Shown one piece after another: positions 9,638-17,835 of a stretch of 64,000 nt of DNA. The DNA comes from Flavobacteriales bacterium UBA852 (GTDB lineage: Bacteria > Bacteroidota > Bacteroidia > Flavobacteriales_E > Vicingaceae): the NCBI GenBank assembly GCA_002295925.1, contig DBGO01000007.1, positions 114,591-178,590 of the forward strand, in the 5' to 3' direction. The position numbers and the translations under genes were made by a program. Positions within the stretch are counted from its first letter, which is position 1. Each line of letters begins with the position of its first letter. The notes beneath the pieces were generated by a model, which saw nothing but the letters and a program-made list of their open reading frames with translations, had not been told where the DNA came from and searched no databases.

Positions 9638-9653
9638 CAAAAAGCAAAAAAAT

Positions 9654-10478
9654 TTAACCTAATGCAACATCTAGAATCATCATGACGATAAAACCGAAGA
9701 TTAGTCCCATAGTGGCTAAATCGGTATTTTTATCGAGCTGGGTTTCGGGTACAACCTCTTCGATAACTACGTAAATCATTGCGCCTGCGGCAAATGCCAA
9801 AGCATAAGGCAAAATGGGTTGAGCGACCAAAACTGCTGCGGCACCGATAACTCCGGCAATAGGTTCTACAATTGCAGATAATTGTCCCCACCAAAAACTT
9901 TTAAGCCGACTCACTCCTTGCCTACGTAAAGGCATTGCCACGGCTATTCCTTCAGGGAAATTTTGAATACCAATACCTATGGCAAGTGCTACCGCAGCCC
10001 CCAAATCGGCTCCGGGCATATTAGCGGCTATTGCTCCAAATGCAACTCCTACCGCTAAACCTTCGGGAATATTATGTAAGGTAATAGCCAAAACCAATAA
10101 TACGGTTTTACTCCATTTTGTTTTCACTCCCTCGGCTTGTTCTATTTTATTAAACAAATGCAAATGAGGCAACCATTTATCTAAAACATATAAAAATAAT
10201 GCACCCAAGAAAAAACCAACCGCCGGCGGCAACCATTTGGGTACACTCAGAGTTTCGCTCATTTCGATAGCCGGTGCCAACAATGACCAATAACTGGCAG
10301 CAATCATTACTCCACCGGTAAAGCCAAGCATAATATCCAACACTTTACGGTTCATTGCTTTAAAGAAAAAAACCAATGCCGCACCCATTGCCGTTAAAAA
10401 CCAAGTGAAACTTGTTGCTAAAAATGCTTGCCAAATTGGATTTAGCTCTAAAAACCACTCTTTTACTATCTCAAACAT
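9654..10478 (-). CDS. ZIP family divalent metal transporter
   Basis: The 274-residue integral membrane protein has eight hydrophobic segments. The paired ZIP signatures are present: HNIPEGLAVG near residue 136 and QNFPEGIAVAMP near 172, which form the metal-binding site in transmembrane helices 4 and 5. ZIP proteins import Zn, Fe or Mn into the cytoplasm. The gene starts 7 bases after the DtxR-type regulator stop on the same strand, so the two are probably co-transcribed and metal-responsive. Which metal is moved cannot be read from the sequence. Confidence 0.92.
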   Translation of the reverse strand: MFEIVKEWFLELNPIWQAFLATSFTWFLTAMGAALVFFFKAMNRKVLDIMLGFTGGVMIAASYWSLLAPAIEMSETLSVPKWLPPAVGFFLGALFLYVLDKWLPHLHLFNKIEQAEGVKTKWSKTVLLVLAITLHNIPEGLAVGVAFGAIAANMPGADLGAAVALAIGIGIQNFPEGIAVAMPLRRQGVSRLKSFWWGQLSAIVEPIAGVIGAAAVLVAQPILPYALAFAAGAMIYVVIEEVVPETQLDKNTDLATMGLIFGFIVMMILDVALG

Positions 10479-10485
10479 ATCGTGC

Positions 10486-11145
10486 TTATTTAATTGTTTT
10501 TACATATATATTTTTGGCTGTTTTTTCGGTAAAATTGATTTGCTTGCCATTAATTTCAATGCTAACCGAATTATCGAATTTATTTTTAGCGAGCACCTTC
10601 AATGTATCTTGCAATTTTATTTGGTGCGTATCCAGAAATTTCAGCAAATCGGCATTATCCGTTTTTAAACCTAAAATCACAGCTTGCTTACCTTCTTCCA
10701 AATCAAACACGGTAAAATCTTTATGGTGTGTGATATTGCCGTGTTTGTCGGGTATGGGGTCGCCGTGGGGATCAAATTTGGGGTAATTTAGATATCCCTC
10801 CAACTTATCAATCAACTCATCGGAATCGATGTGTTCCAACTGTTCGGCAATGACGTGAATTTCATCCCACTTAAAATTGAGTTTTTCGACCAAAAAAAAT
10901 TCCCAAAGCCGATGCTTTCTGATTATTTGCAATGCTTTTTTCTTGCCTTTTTCGGTTATCGAAACACCTTTATATTTTTCATATTCGAGAAAACCTTTTG
11001 CCGATAATTTTTTAATCATATCTGTTACCGAAGAAGGCTTTATCTCCATTACTTCGGCAATAGCATTAGTAGATACCGGTTTATTTTTAATTCTGTATAA
11101 TTTATAAATTGCTTTAATATAATCTTCTTCAGTAAGGGAAGTCAT
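10486..11145 (-). CDS. DtxR/MntR-family metal-dependent transcriptional regulator
   Basis: The protein has 219 residues from ATG 11145 (MTSLTEEDYIKAI). An upstream in-frame ATG at 11172 is rejected because it overlaps a TAnnTTTG box (11160-11167) and the family starts at the SLTEEDY segment. The N-terminal winged helix (about 1-65) precedes the dimerisation and metal-binding region (HRLWEFFLVEKL, HIDSDELIDKLE). A FeoA/SH3-like C-terminal domain begins near 145. Such regulators bind DNA when loaded with Mn, Fe or Zn and repress uptake genes. A palindrome at 11192-11207 is a candidate operator. It is followed by the ZIP gene after 7 bases. Confidence 0.9.
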   Translation of the reverse strand: MTSLTEEDYIKAIYKLYRIKNKPVSTNAIAEVMEIKPSSVTDMIKKLSAKGFLEYEKYKGVSITEKGKKKALQIIRKHRLWEFFLVEKLNFKWDEIHVIAEQLEHIDSDELIDKLEGYLNYPKFDPHGDPIPDKHGNITHHKDFTVFDLEEGKQAVILGLKTDNADLLKFLDTHQIKLQDTLKVLAKNKFDNSVSIEINGKQINFTEKTAKNIYVKTIK

Positions 11146-11159
11146 TTTTATATTTTTCT

Positions 11160-11167
11160 CAAAATTA
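11160..11167 (-). promoter_or_regulatory. TAnnTTTG box for dtxR-ZIP
   Basis: On the minus strand, TAATTTTG at 11167-11160 ends 14 nt before the ATG at 11145. It lies inside the longer alternative reading frame, which supports the shorter start. Confidence 0.5.
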
Positions 11168-11191
11168 TACATTTTTAATTTAAAATTTATT

Positions 11192-11207
11192 TTTAGATTT
11201 GTCTAAA
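11192..11207. promoter_or_regulatory. Candidate DtxR-type operator overlapping the TonB receptor promoter
   Basis: The inverted repeat TTTAGAtttgTCTAAA has perfect 6-bp half-sites around a 4-base spacer. The half-site resembles the TTAG...CTAA pattern of DtxR-family boxes. It sits between a divergent DtxR-type regulator and a TonB-dependent receptor. It contains TAGATTTG (11194-11201), the apparent -7 box of the receptor gene, so a bound repressor would block that promoter. The assignment is by position and symmetry, not by a known site. Confidence 0.6.
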
Positions 11208-11238
11208 TTTTATTTTCTTACATTAAAAATTAATAAAA

Positions 11239-13509
11239 ATGAAGCATCTAAACCTACTCCTACTTATATTAATAACTTCTGTACATCTATCGAAAGGACA
11301 ATCGATTAAAGGCATTGTAAAAAATGAACAAAACAACCCAATACCATTTGCAGTAGTAGGATTAGAGGGAACTCCATATGGAAGCACAACAGACGAGAAA
11401 GGGTATTTTGAAATATCGGGCATAAAACCGGGTAAGTATGTATTGATTGTTAATTTTTTGGGTTATGAGAAATACAAAAAGCCGATAAATATTGATGGCA
11501 AGAAAGAAATATTCTTATCTATTCAATTAAAACAAATGGCTATGATGTTTGACGAAGTAACCATATCCGGTTCATTAAGTCCTATTTCTATGAAAAATGC
11601 CACCATTCCAATTGAAGTGGTAAAGCCCCGATTGTTTGAAAAAAGCGGCAATACTAACTTGTTTGAAGGAATAAATATGGTTAACGGCGTACGCTCTCAG
11701 GTAAATTGTAATGTTTGCGGTACGGGTGACATTCACATCAATGGAATGGAAGGTCCTTATACTATTGTTTTGCTTGACGGAATGCCCATGGTTGGTGGTT
11801 TATCCACCGTTTACGGATTGATGGGAATACCAAATTCGATGATACAACAAACCGAAATTATTAAGGGAAGTAACTCTGTACTTTACGGCTCGTCGGCAAT
11901 TGCCGGAATTGTAAACGTTATTACAAAAGATGCTGAAACGGCACCTAAAGTAAACATTGGTTATCAAGTGTCGAATTGGTTGGAAAATAATTTAGATTTA
12001 GGATTTTCGTTCAATACGAAAAAAATTGGCATTTTAACCGGTGGTAACCTTTTTTTCTATGATAATCCAAAAGATTTAAATGGCGATAATTTTACCGATA
12101 TTCCGGTACAAAACAGGCAGAGTATTTTTACCAAAATAAACTTGAAGCGAAAAAGCAAGAAAAATTTTTCTGTTTTTGGTCGATATTTTAATGAGAGCCG
12201 TTGGGGCGGCGAAATGCAGTGGACAAAAGAATTTGCCGGCACAGACAGTATCTACGGCGAAACTATTTCTACCCGCCGATATGAAGTTTTAAGTTCTTAT
12301 GAATTTAATACCAAAATTCCTATCAGTTGGAATGGCGGTTTCTCTTATCATAAACAAAATTCGTTTTACGGAACTACTAAATTTGATGCTGTGCAACAAT
12401 TACTGTTTAACCGGTTGTATATGCACAAAAAGTTCTCAAACATTCATCAATTACTGGTTGGGATTTCCTTTTTATATGAAAATTATGACGATAATACTCC
12501 TGCCACTCAAACTTCACAAGATTCAATCATACAAAATCAACCATCGATTACTTATTTACCGGGAATATTCTTGAAAAACGAATACAAACATTCTGAAAAA
12601 CTGCAATCTACCATTGGACTTAGATATGATTACAACTCTGTTCATGGAAATATTTTCACGCCTCAAATAGGGTTTAAATATGATTTATCGGAGTATTCAA
12701 GCTTACGATTGGTGAGTGGTACAGGATACAGAATTGTGCATGTATTTACCGAAGACCATGCGGCACTTACAGGCAGTAGAGATGTTATTTTTACAGAAAA
12801 TCTTAAACCCGAAAAATCTTATAATTCAACTTTACATTACAATAAATTTATCAATACCAAATGGGGGTTTATGAATTTAAAATCATCATTATTTTATTAT
12901 TATTTTACCAACCGCATTCTACCCGATTATGAAACCAACGACAACGCCATTATATACTCCAACCTTAACGGATTTTCTGTAAATAGAGGAATGAGCATAG
13001 ATTTAACAGCCAACTTTGAAATTCCTTTAATAATAAATATGGGAATTACACTAATAGACAGCTATTACCGCGATAAAATGCCCGACAACTCATTTTCGGA
13101 AAAAAAACGCCCGATGCTGACCGAGAATTTTTCAAGCACTACTACGGCAACTTATACTTTAAAGAAATTTTCGTTTGACTACTCTTCTACCCTATACAGT
13201 CCCATGAAATTACCTGTTTTGGAAAACGATTACCGTCCGGAATATTCACCATGGTTTTCGATACATAATTTTAAAATAACCTATAAAACCCCAAAAAAGC
13301 ATCTCACATTCTATACCGGGGTAAACAATATATTTGATTTTAAACCGCGAAAAGATGCCATAATGCGAGCCTTCGACCCATTTGATAAACAAGTAAACGT
13401 AAATAATCCTTACGGTTATACCTTTGACCCCGGATATGTTTACACATCAAATCAAGGAAGGTATTTTTATTTTGGCATAAAATATAATTTGGAACGTAAG
13501 AAAAACTAA
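11239..13509 (+). CDS. TonB-dependent outer-membrane receptor (metal-linked)
   Basis: The 756-residue protein has a signal peptide (about 1-20, ending SKGQ). A carboxypeptidase-regulatory-like beta domain follows (about 24-100; IKGIVKNEQNNPIPFA), then a plug domain (about 115-225; LLDGMPMVGGLSTVYG and IEIIKGSNSVLYGSSA-like text) and a 22-strand-type barrel to the C-terminus. The plug carries an unusual NCNVCGTG segment, a possible metal-binding CxxC. TonB receptors take up chelated metals, haem or other large ligands. Divergence from a DtxR-type regulator and a ZIP gene, with an operator on its promoter, points to metal import. Its stop overlaps the stop of the convergent ppx gene. Confidence 0.88.
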   Translation: MKHLNLLLLILITSVHLSKGQSIKGIVKNEQNNPIPFAVVGLEGTPYGSTTDEKGYFEISGIKPGKYVLIVNFLGYEKYKKPINIDGKKEIFLSIQLKQMAMMFDEVTISGSLSPISMKNATIPIEVVKPRLFEKSGNTNLFEGINMVNGVRSQVNCNVCGTGDIHINGMEGPYTIVLLDGMPMVGGLSTVYGLMGIPNSMIQQTEIIKGSNSVLYGSSAIAGIVNVITKDAETAPKVNIGYQVSNWLENNLDLGFSFNTKKIGILTGGNLFFYDNPKDLNGDNFTDIPVQNRQSIFTKINLKRKSKKNFSVFGRYFNESRWGGEMQWTKEFAGTDSIYGETISTRRYEVLSSYEFNTKIPISWNGGFSYHKQNSFYGTTKFDAVQQLLFNRLYMHKKFSNIHQLLVGISFLYENYDDNTPATQTSQDSIIQNQPSITYLPGIFLKNEYKHSEKLQSTIGLRYDYNSVHGNIFTPQIGFKYDLSEYSSLRLVSGTGYRIVHVFTEDHAALTGSRDVIFTENLKPEKSYNSTLHYNKFINTKWGFMNLKSSLFYYYFTNRILPDYETNDNAIIYSNLNGFSVNRGMSIDLTANFEIPLIINMGITLIDSYYRDKMPDNSFSEKKRPMLTENFSSTTTATYTLKKFSFDYSSTLYSPMKLPVLENDYRPEYSPWFSIHNFKITYKTPKKHLTFYTGVNNIFDFKPRKDAIMRAFDPFDKQVNVNNPYGYTFDPGYVYTSNQGRYFYFGIKYNLERKKN

Positions 13510-14378
13510 CTGTTGTAATATAATTCGTGAATTATTCCATCGGCAAGCCCAACTTTTGGCACAAGCATTTCTTTTACTCCACTCCATTTCATTACCGAAA
13601 GATAAATTTTTGCTGCAGGAATAATCACATCGGCTCTGTCGGGTTTTAAGCCCAATTCACGAATGCGCTCTTCGTAAGTATATTCTTCTAATTCTTCTTT
13701 TAATGCTTTAATTTTATTGTAAGATACAGGGGCATAATTTTTACCGTCGAGCATTTTGTAGATTTTATTGATGTTTCCGCCTGTACCAATAGTGGCTTTT
13801 GGTTTATGGGGTTTAATGTTTTGTTTTATCCATTGCTCCATTTCATCCCACGTTTTGTGCGAAACCAAATCGTTTATTAGACGAATGGTTCCGATTTTAA
13901 ACGAACGTGATATTTTCATCTGTCCTTTGACAAATAAAGTGAGTTCTGTGCTTCCGCCACCTACATCTACATATAAAAAAGTATCGTCTTTGCCGAAAAT
14001 TTCGGCTACGTGAGTATCGTAAATGAGTGTTGCTTCAATGTTGCCGTCAATTATTTCTATTTGCAAACCTGTTTTTTCTTTTATCAATTGAGCGGTTTCT
14101 TTACCGTTAGATGCTTCACGCATTGCCGATGTGGCACAGATTCGGAATTTTTTCACTTCAAAAACATGAAGTAAATGATTATATGCCGAAAATGCTTCTG
14201 TTAATTGTTTTTGCTTTTTGGCAGAAATTTCACCTTTTACAAAAACGTCTTCGCCCAAGCGAATAGGCAAACGAAGCAACGAAAGTTTCTTGAATACCGG
14301 TTCATTTTTTCCGTTAATTACTTCTACAAATAAAAATCTTACGGCGTTGGAACCGATATCAACGGCTGAAAGTCTCAT
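13506..14378 (-). CDS. Ppx/GppA-family phosphatase, short form
   Basis: The 290-residue ASKHA-fold protein has the two phosphate-binding loops AVDIGSNAVRFLF (residues 5-17) and YVDVGGGSTELTLF (about 135). Family members hydrolyse polyphosphate or pppGpp. This one has only the two N-terminal domains. Proteobacterial Ppx and GppA are near 500 residues with extra C-terminal domains, but short forms are common in Bacteroidota. It starts at ATG 14378, 31 bases after batE, and has its own candidate promoter (TAAGTTTG at 14412-14405). It may also be read through from the Bat operon. Its TAG overlaps the convergent receptor's TAA. Confidence 0.88.
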   Translation of the reverse strand: MRLSAVDIGSNAVRFLFVEVINGKNEPVFKKLSLLRLPIRLGEDVFVKGEISAKKQKQLTEAFSAYNHLLHVFEVKKFRICATSAMREASNGKETAQLIKEKTGLQIEIIDGNIEATLIYDTHVAEIFGKDDTFLYVDVGGGSTELTLFVKGQMKISRSFKIGTIRLINDLVSHKTWDEMEQWIKQNIKPHKPKATIGTGGNINKIYKMLDGKNYAPVSYNKIKALKEELEEYTYEERIRELGLKPDRADVIIPAAKIYLSVMKWSGVKEMLVPKVGLADGIIHELYYNS

Positions 14379-14404
14379 AAAAGTTTTTTAAAACGATTTG
14401 CTTT

Positions 14405-14412
14405 CAAACTTA
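14405..14412 (-). promoter_or_regulatory. TAnnTTTG box for the ppx-like gene
   Basis: Minus-strand TAAGTTTG lies 26 nt before the ATG at 14378 and overlaps the last codon of batE. It suggests independent expression. Confidence 0.35.
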
Positions 14413-15177
14413 CACAATCATCAGGTATTTTTTGTCAATCCAGCCGGTTTTATCGTTCGGAAGTTTAATTTTCACATATCCGTTCAGTTCTTCTTGCACA
14501 GTTACTTCAACACCTTCGTGAATGGTAAAAAGTTTTGAACCTTTATGGGCAGGCTCGCTGTACACATCAATGGTTGGTGCTACCACAACTGCTTCTTTGT
14601 TTTGTGAAAAATATTTTTCGTTTTCGTATCCGAAAAATGCGGCGAGTAACGACAGAGTAAATAAACTTATTCCCAAAATAAAATATAATCTTTTTACCGT
14701 AACGGATTGACCAAAACGATATAAAACAAATCCGGCAAAAGCCAAAAACAAAAATCCGAGTGCAATATATGTCCAATTTTGAGCTGTGGTAAGCAGTAAT
14801 AACTTATTCCACATTTTAGTAAAAAGCGATTGCGGCAATACTTCAAATTTATCAATGGTTTTACTGCGTGCCAATTCTAAATTCTGCCGAGCTGATTTAT
14901 CGCCTGGGTTATATTTGAGTGCTTTTTTGTAATAATAAATGGCCAACGGGTAATTTTGCAACTTATAATAAGTATTGCCCAAGTTGTAATACAATTCGGG
15001 CGAAATAACGCCCAAACTGTCGGCAGATTGATACGATTGTAATGCCGATTGATAATCGCCGTTGGTGTAAAACGTGTTGCCTTGCTCAAAATACTCTTTG
15101 GCCAAACTTTGATTATTGGCAAACAACCCAATTGTAAACCAACATAACAAGGATAATATGGCAAAATGTTTTTTCAT
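14410..15177 (-). CDS. batE: BatE: TPR protein with C-terminal SH3-like domain
   Basis: The 255-residue protein has a signal peptide or N-terminal anchor (about 1-20). TPR repeats follow (about 25-105; YYNLGNTYYKLQNYPLAIYYY), then two transmembrane helices (about 135-155 and 165-183) and a bacterial SH3 domain (about 195-250; DVYSEPAHKGSKLF to GWIDKKYL). This is the layout of BatE, the last member of the Bacteroides aerotolerance operon. The exact molecular job of Bat proteins is not settled. It follows batD after 9 bases on the same strand. Confidence 0.85.
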   Translation of the reverse strand: MKKHFAILSLLCWFTIGLFANNQSLAKEYFEQGNTFYTNGDYQSALQSYQSADSLGVISPELYYNLGNTYYKLQNYPLAIYYYKKALKYNPGDKSARQNLELARSKTIDKFEVLPQSLFTKMWNKLLLLTTAQNWTYIALGFLFLAFAGFVLYRFGQSVTVKRLYFILGISLFTLSLLAAFFGYENEKYFSQNKEAVVVAPTIDVYSEPAHKGSKLFTIHEGVEVTVQEELNGYVKIKLPNDKTGWIDKKYLMIV

Positions 15178-15186
15178 TTCTGTGTT

Positions 15187-16992
15187 TTATTTGCTGTTTT
15201 TTTCAATATGATGAATAATGTCTGTTGCTTGAGTCAGCAAATCTTCATTAGTTTGCTCTTGCACCGGCGCATAACGTAAATATTCCAAATGCTCTAAAAA
15301 GTCAATAGTTTGCTTAATGGTTTCTTCATCCAATCCTGAGTTTTTTAATGTTTGTTTAATCGTTTCTTTATCCATTTCGGCAAATCCTACATTAAACTTT
15401 TTAGACAGATATTGAACCAATCCTTTGTGCAGCGCTTCCAAGAATTTAGCTCGGTCGTTTTTGGTTAATTCCGCTTTGGCTTCTTTTAAATATTTGGATG
15501 CCAATTTGGCGGCACGTTTTTGATTAAACAAAGCGGTATTGCTTTTTAAATCTTCTTGTTTTTTTACAAAAATTAATAAAAATATGTACGCTAAACTTAA
15601 AGCGCCGGCAGTGCCAAAATATAAAGCGCTGTTAAAATCCAATGCTTTTTCCGATACGGTGGTAAAATTATTTTTAATGTATTCAATATCGGTGGCCAAT
15701 TGTTTTATTTCTTCTTTTTGAGGGGTATAAGCAATATTGGCTTGCGATTCGTCGCCTTTTTCTATATGCAACTTAATAGAATCGGTTTTGAGTTGTTTGA
15801 ATTTTTTTGAAGAAAGTTCAAAATACGACATTGTTACCGGCGGAATAACAAAATCGCCGGCGTGACGCGGAATAATTAAATATTCATATTCACGATATCC
15901 TGAATAAGTACCATTTGCCAACGTAATTCGGTCGTTTATTTTGGGTTCGTAAATTTCAAAATCGCCGGGCAATTCAATATTTGGATTATCCAACAATTTC
16001 AGGTTTCCGGTTCCGCTCACGCGCAATTTTACGGTAATTGCTTCGTGCGATTTAAGGTTTTCTTTAGGTGTATAATCCATTGAAAGGTTTAACTTGCCCA
16101 CACCTCCGATAAAATCTGCCGGTGGTTGCGTGGGGAACGGCTTTACCTTAATTTTATACGGTTGACTGGCTACTTTTACCTCAACTTCTTCGTAACTGCC
16201 AAAAAATTGGTCGAATATACTTTGTGGTTGTCGATGCACGCGACGTTGAATAACAAAACTCATAATGAGTGGATCAATGGTTTTATCACCTGCCGATTGC
16301 GGGAAAAGGACCACTTTTCGGATAGTTGCCACATTGTAACGTTTACCGTCAATCACTTGCTCACGCCAAGGTGTGTTTTCGCCCAAATCAATTTCTTCGT
16401 TCCAAAAACCATTTAAATCGGGCATCTTAATCAAATCATTATTAACGAAATTTACCCTGGTATATAATTGAAAGGTTACGGTTAGCGGTTCACCAATGTA
16501 AACACTTGTTTTGGAAGGTATTGCTCTTAAAAATATATCTTTTCCTCCCGATTTTACTTTACTATCTGCATTTGAACCGGATGAAGTAGTATTTTGCTGT
16601 GCAACATCTTTTCCTTTCACTATAACCAAATGTAAAGGGTTACTTTCGAGCCATTCGTTACCTACTTTTACTTTTGCAGGTGGAATATCGTATTCGCCTT
16701 CTTTTACGGCAAGTAATATATAGCTGTATGTCATCTGATAAGAAGACACACCGTTTACCCAACGCATACTGGTAGATTGATTGGGACCGCTTAACACTTG
16801 AAAACCATCAAACTCCGGTGGTATGAATTGTGAAATTTGAGAATTTACCGTGTAAGAAACTTTTACACGCTCTCCGGTTGCCACAGGGTTTTTGCTGACG
16901 GTGGCTTTTAGCGTTACCTCTCCGGCAAATGAAACGATTGCCGAAAAGGTAAATATCAATGCGAGATAATATTTTACTGTTAGTTGTTTCAT
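15187..16992 (-). CDS. batD: BatD: membrane-anchored oxygen-tolerance protein
   Basis: The protein has 601 residues from ATG 16992 (MKQLTVKYYLAL). The ATG shares one base with the batC stop (TAATG), so translation is probably coupled; a TTG two codons upstream is less likely. After a signal peptide ending SFAG come tandem Ig-like beta domains (about 22-410) typical of BatD. The only internal transmembrane helix is near 465-485, followed by a cytoplasmic helical tail. In related operons BatD works with the VWA proteins BatA and BatB in the inner membrane and periplasm. Its length matches the family. Confidence 0.88.
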   Translation of the reverse strand: MKQLTVKYYLALIFTFSAIVSFAGEVTLKATVSKNPVATGERVKVSYTVNSQISQFIPPEFDGFQVLSGPNQSTSMRWVNGVSSYQMTYSYILLAVKEGEYDIPPAKVKVGNEWLESNPLHLVIVKGKDVAQQNTTSSGSNADSKVKSGGKDIFLRAIPSKTSVYIGEPLTVTFQLYTRVNFVNNDLIKMPDLNGFWNEEIDLGENTPWREQVIDGKRYNVATIRKVVLFPQSAGDKTIDPLIMSFVIQRRVHRQPQSIFDQFFGSYEEVEVKVASQPYKIKVKPFPTQPPADFIGGVGKLNLSMDYTPKENLKSHEAITVKLRVSGTGNLKLLDNPNIELPGDFEIYEPKINDRITLANGTYSGYREYEYLIIPRHAGDFVIPPVTMSYFELSSKKFKQLKTDSIKLHIEKGDESQANIAYTPQKEEIKQLATDIEYIKNNFTTVSEKALDFNSALYFGTAGALSLAYIFLLIFVKKQEDLKSNTALFNQKRAAKLASKYLKEAKAELTKNDRAKFLEALHKGLVQYLSKKFNVGFAEMDKETIKQTLKNSGLDEETIKQTIDFLEHLEYLRYAPVQEQTNEDLLTQATDIIHHIEKNSK

Positions 16993-17831
16993 TACCAATC
17001 TTTATCGGTTTTGTAATTTACTGCTTTACCTTTTTTCTTTTTCAATTTGCGCTGCAAATCTTTTTCTTTATTGTTTAATGCTTCAAGCATACGTTGAGCA
17101 TCTTTTTGCGAAAGCTTGGCAGGCTGAGGCTGTTCACCTTTTTCTTTTTCCTTATCTTTTTGTTCATCTTTTTTATCCTTGTCGCCTTGCTCTTTTTGGT
17201 CTTTATTCTTCTCTTCGTTTCCTTTGTCTTTTTGGTCTTTATTATCCTTATTCTTATCGTCTTTATTTTTATCCTTGTTTTGATTATCCTGATCTTTGTT
17301 TTGGTCTTTATTCTTTTGATTATCTTTATTTTGATTCTGATTATCCTTATTTTGTTGGTCTTTGTTTTTATCTTTATTTTGTTGCTGTTGCTGCTGTTGT
17401 TGCAATAATTTTTTCATTGCATAAGCTAAATTGTAGCGTGTATCTTCTCGCGAAGGGTCTAACTTTAAGGCTTTTTTATATGCTTCAATGCTTTCTTGGT
17501 ATTTTTCTGCCTCGAGCAAAGCGTTGCCCATATTGTGGTAGGCATCTGCTTTTACTTTTTTATCTTGTGTATTAGCCGCTATTTGCTTGAATTTTTCGGC
17601 AGCTTCGGCATATTTTTTTTGTTGAAACAATGCATCGGCACTGTTAAATTGTGCTGCCACACTGTTGGGATTTAGTTTTAATGCCATATTGTACAAGCTG
17701 TCTGCCAAAGAGTATTGTTGATTTTCGAAGGCTTTATTTCCTTTTTTCACCAACACTTTATCTTCTTGAGCAGCAGCTGAAAATCCACTAATCATTAAGA
17801 AAATCAGTAATATGTTGTGTATTTTATTCAT
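16992..17831 (-). CDS. batC: BatC: TPR protein with Lys/Asn/Asp/Gln-rich tail
   Basis: The 279-residue protein has a signal peptide (1-21, ending SAAAQ) and TPR repeats (about 25-140). A low-complexity stretch of about 95 residues follows (about 145-240), made almost only of Lys, Asn, Asp, Gln and Glu in an NKD/QNK pattern. The tail is Lys-rich and basic. BatC homologues carry such tails but the length varies. The repeat makes long false reading frames on the opposite strand. It sits 4 bases after batB and overlaps batD by one base. Confidence 0.87.
   Translation of the reverse strand: MNKIHNILLIFLMISGFSAAAQEDKVLVKKGNKAFENQQYSLADSLYNMALKLNPNSVAAQFNSADALFQQKKYAEAAEKFKQIAANTQDKKVKADAYHNMGNALLEAEKYQESIEAYKKALKLDPSREDTRYNLAYAMKKLLQQQQQQQQNKDKNKDQQNKDNQNQNKDNQKNKDQNKDQDNQNKDKNKDDKNKDNKDQKDKGNEEKNKDQKEQGDKDKKDEQKDKEKEKGEQPQPAKLSQKDAQRMLEALNNKEKDLQRKLKKKKGKAVNYKTDKDW
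17150..17402 (-). repeat. Low-complexity coding repeat in batC
   Basis: The plus strand shows repeated TTATCTTTATTTTGATT-like units plus a CTGTTG run at 17385-17402. Translated on the minus strand it is the poly-Gln and NKDQ-rich region of BatC. It is a likely site of length variation between strains. Confidence 0.7.
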
Positions 17832-17835
17832 TTTG

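Noticed and set aside
11146..11172. Upstream ATG for the DtxR-type regulator
   Set aside because: It overlaps the promoter box, and the family begins at the later Met.
17078..17575. Long plus-strand reading frames opposite batC, rich in Phe, Leu, Tyr and Ile
   Set aside because: They are the antisense of the Lys/Asn/Asp-rich repeat in batC. There is no promoter, and batC has full TPR homology.
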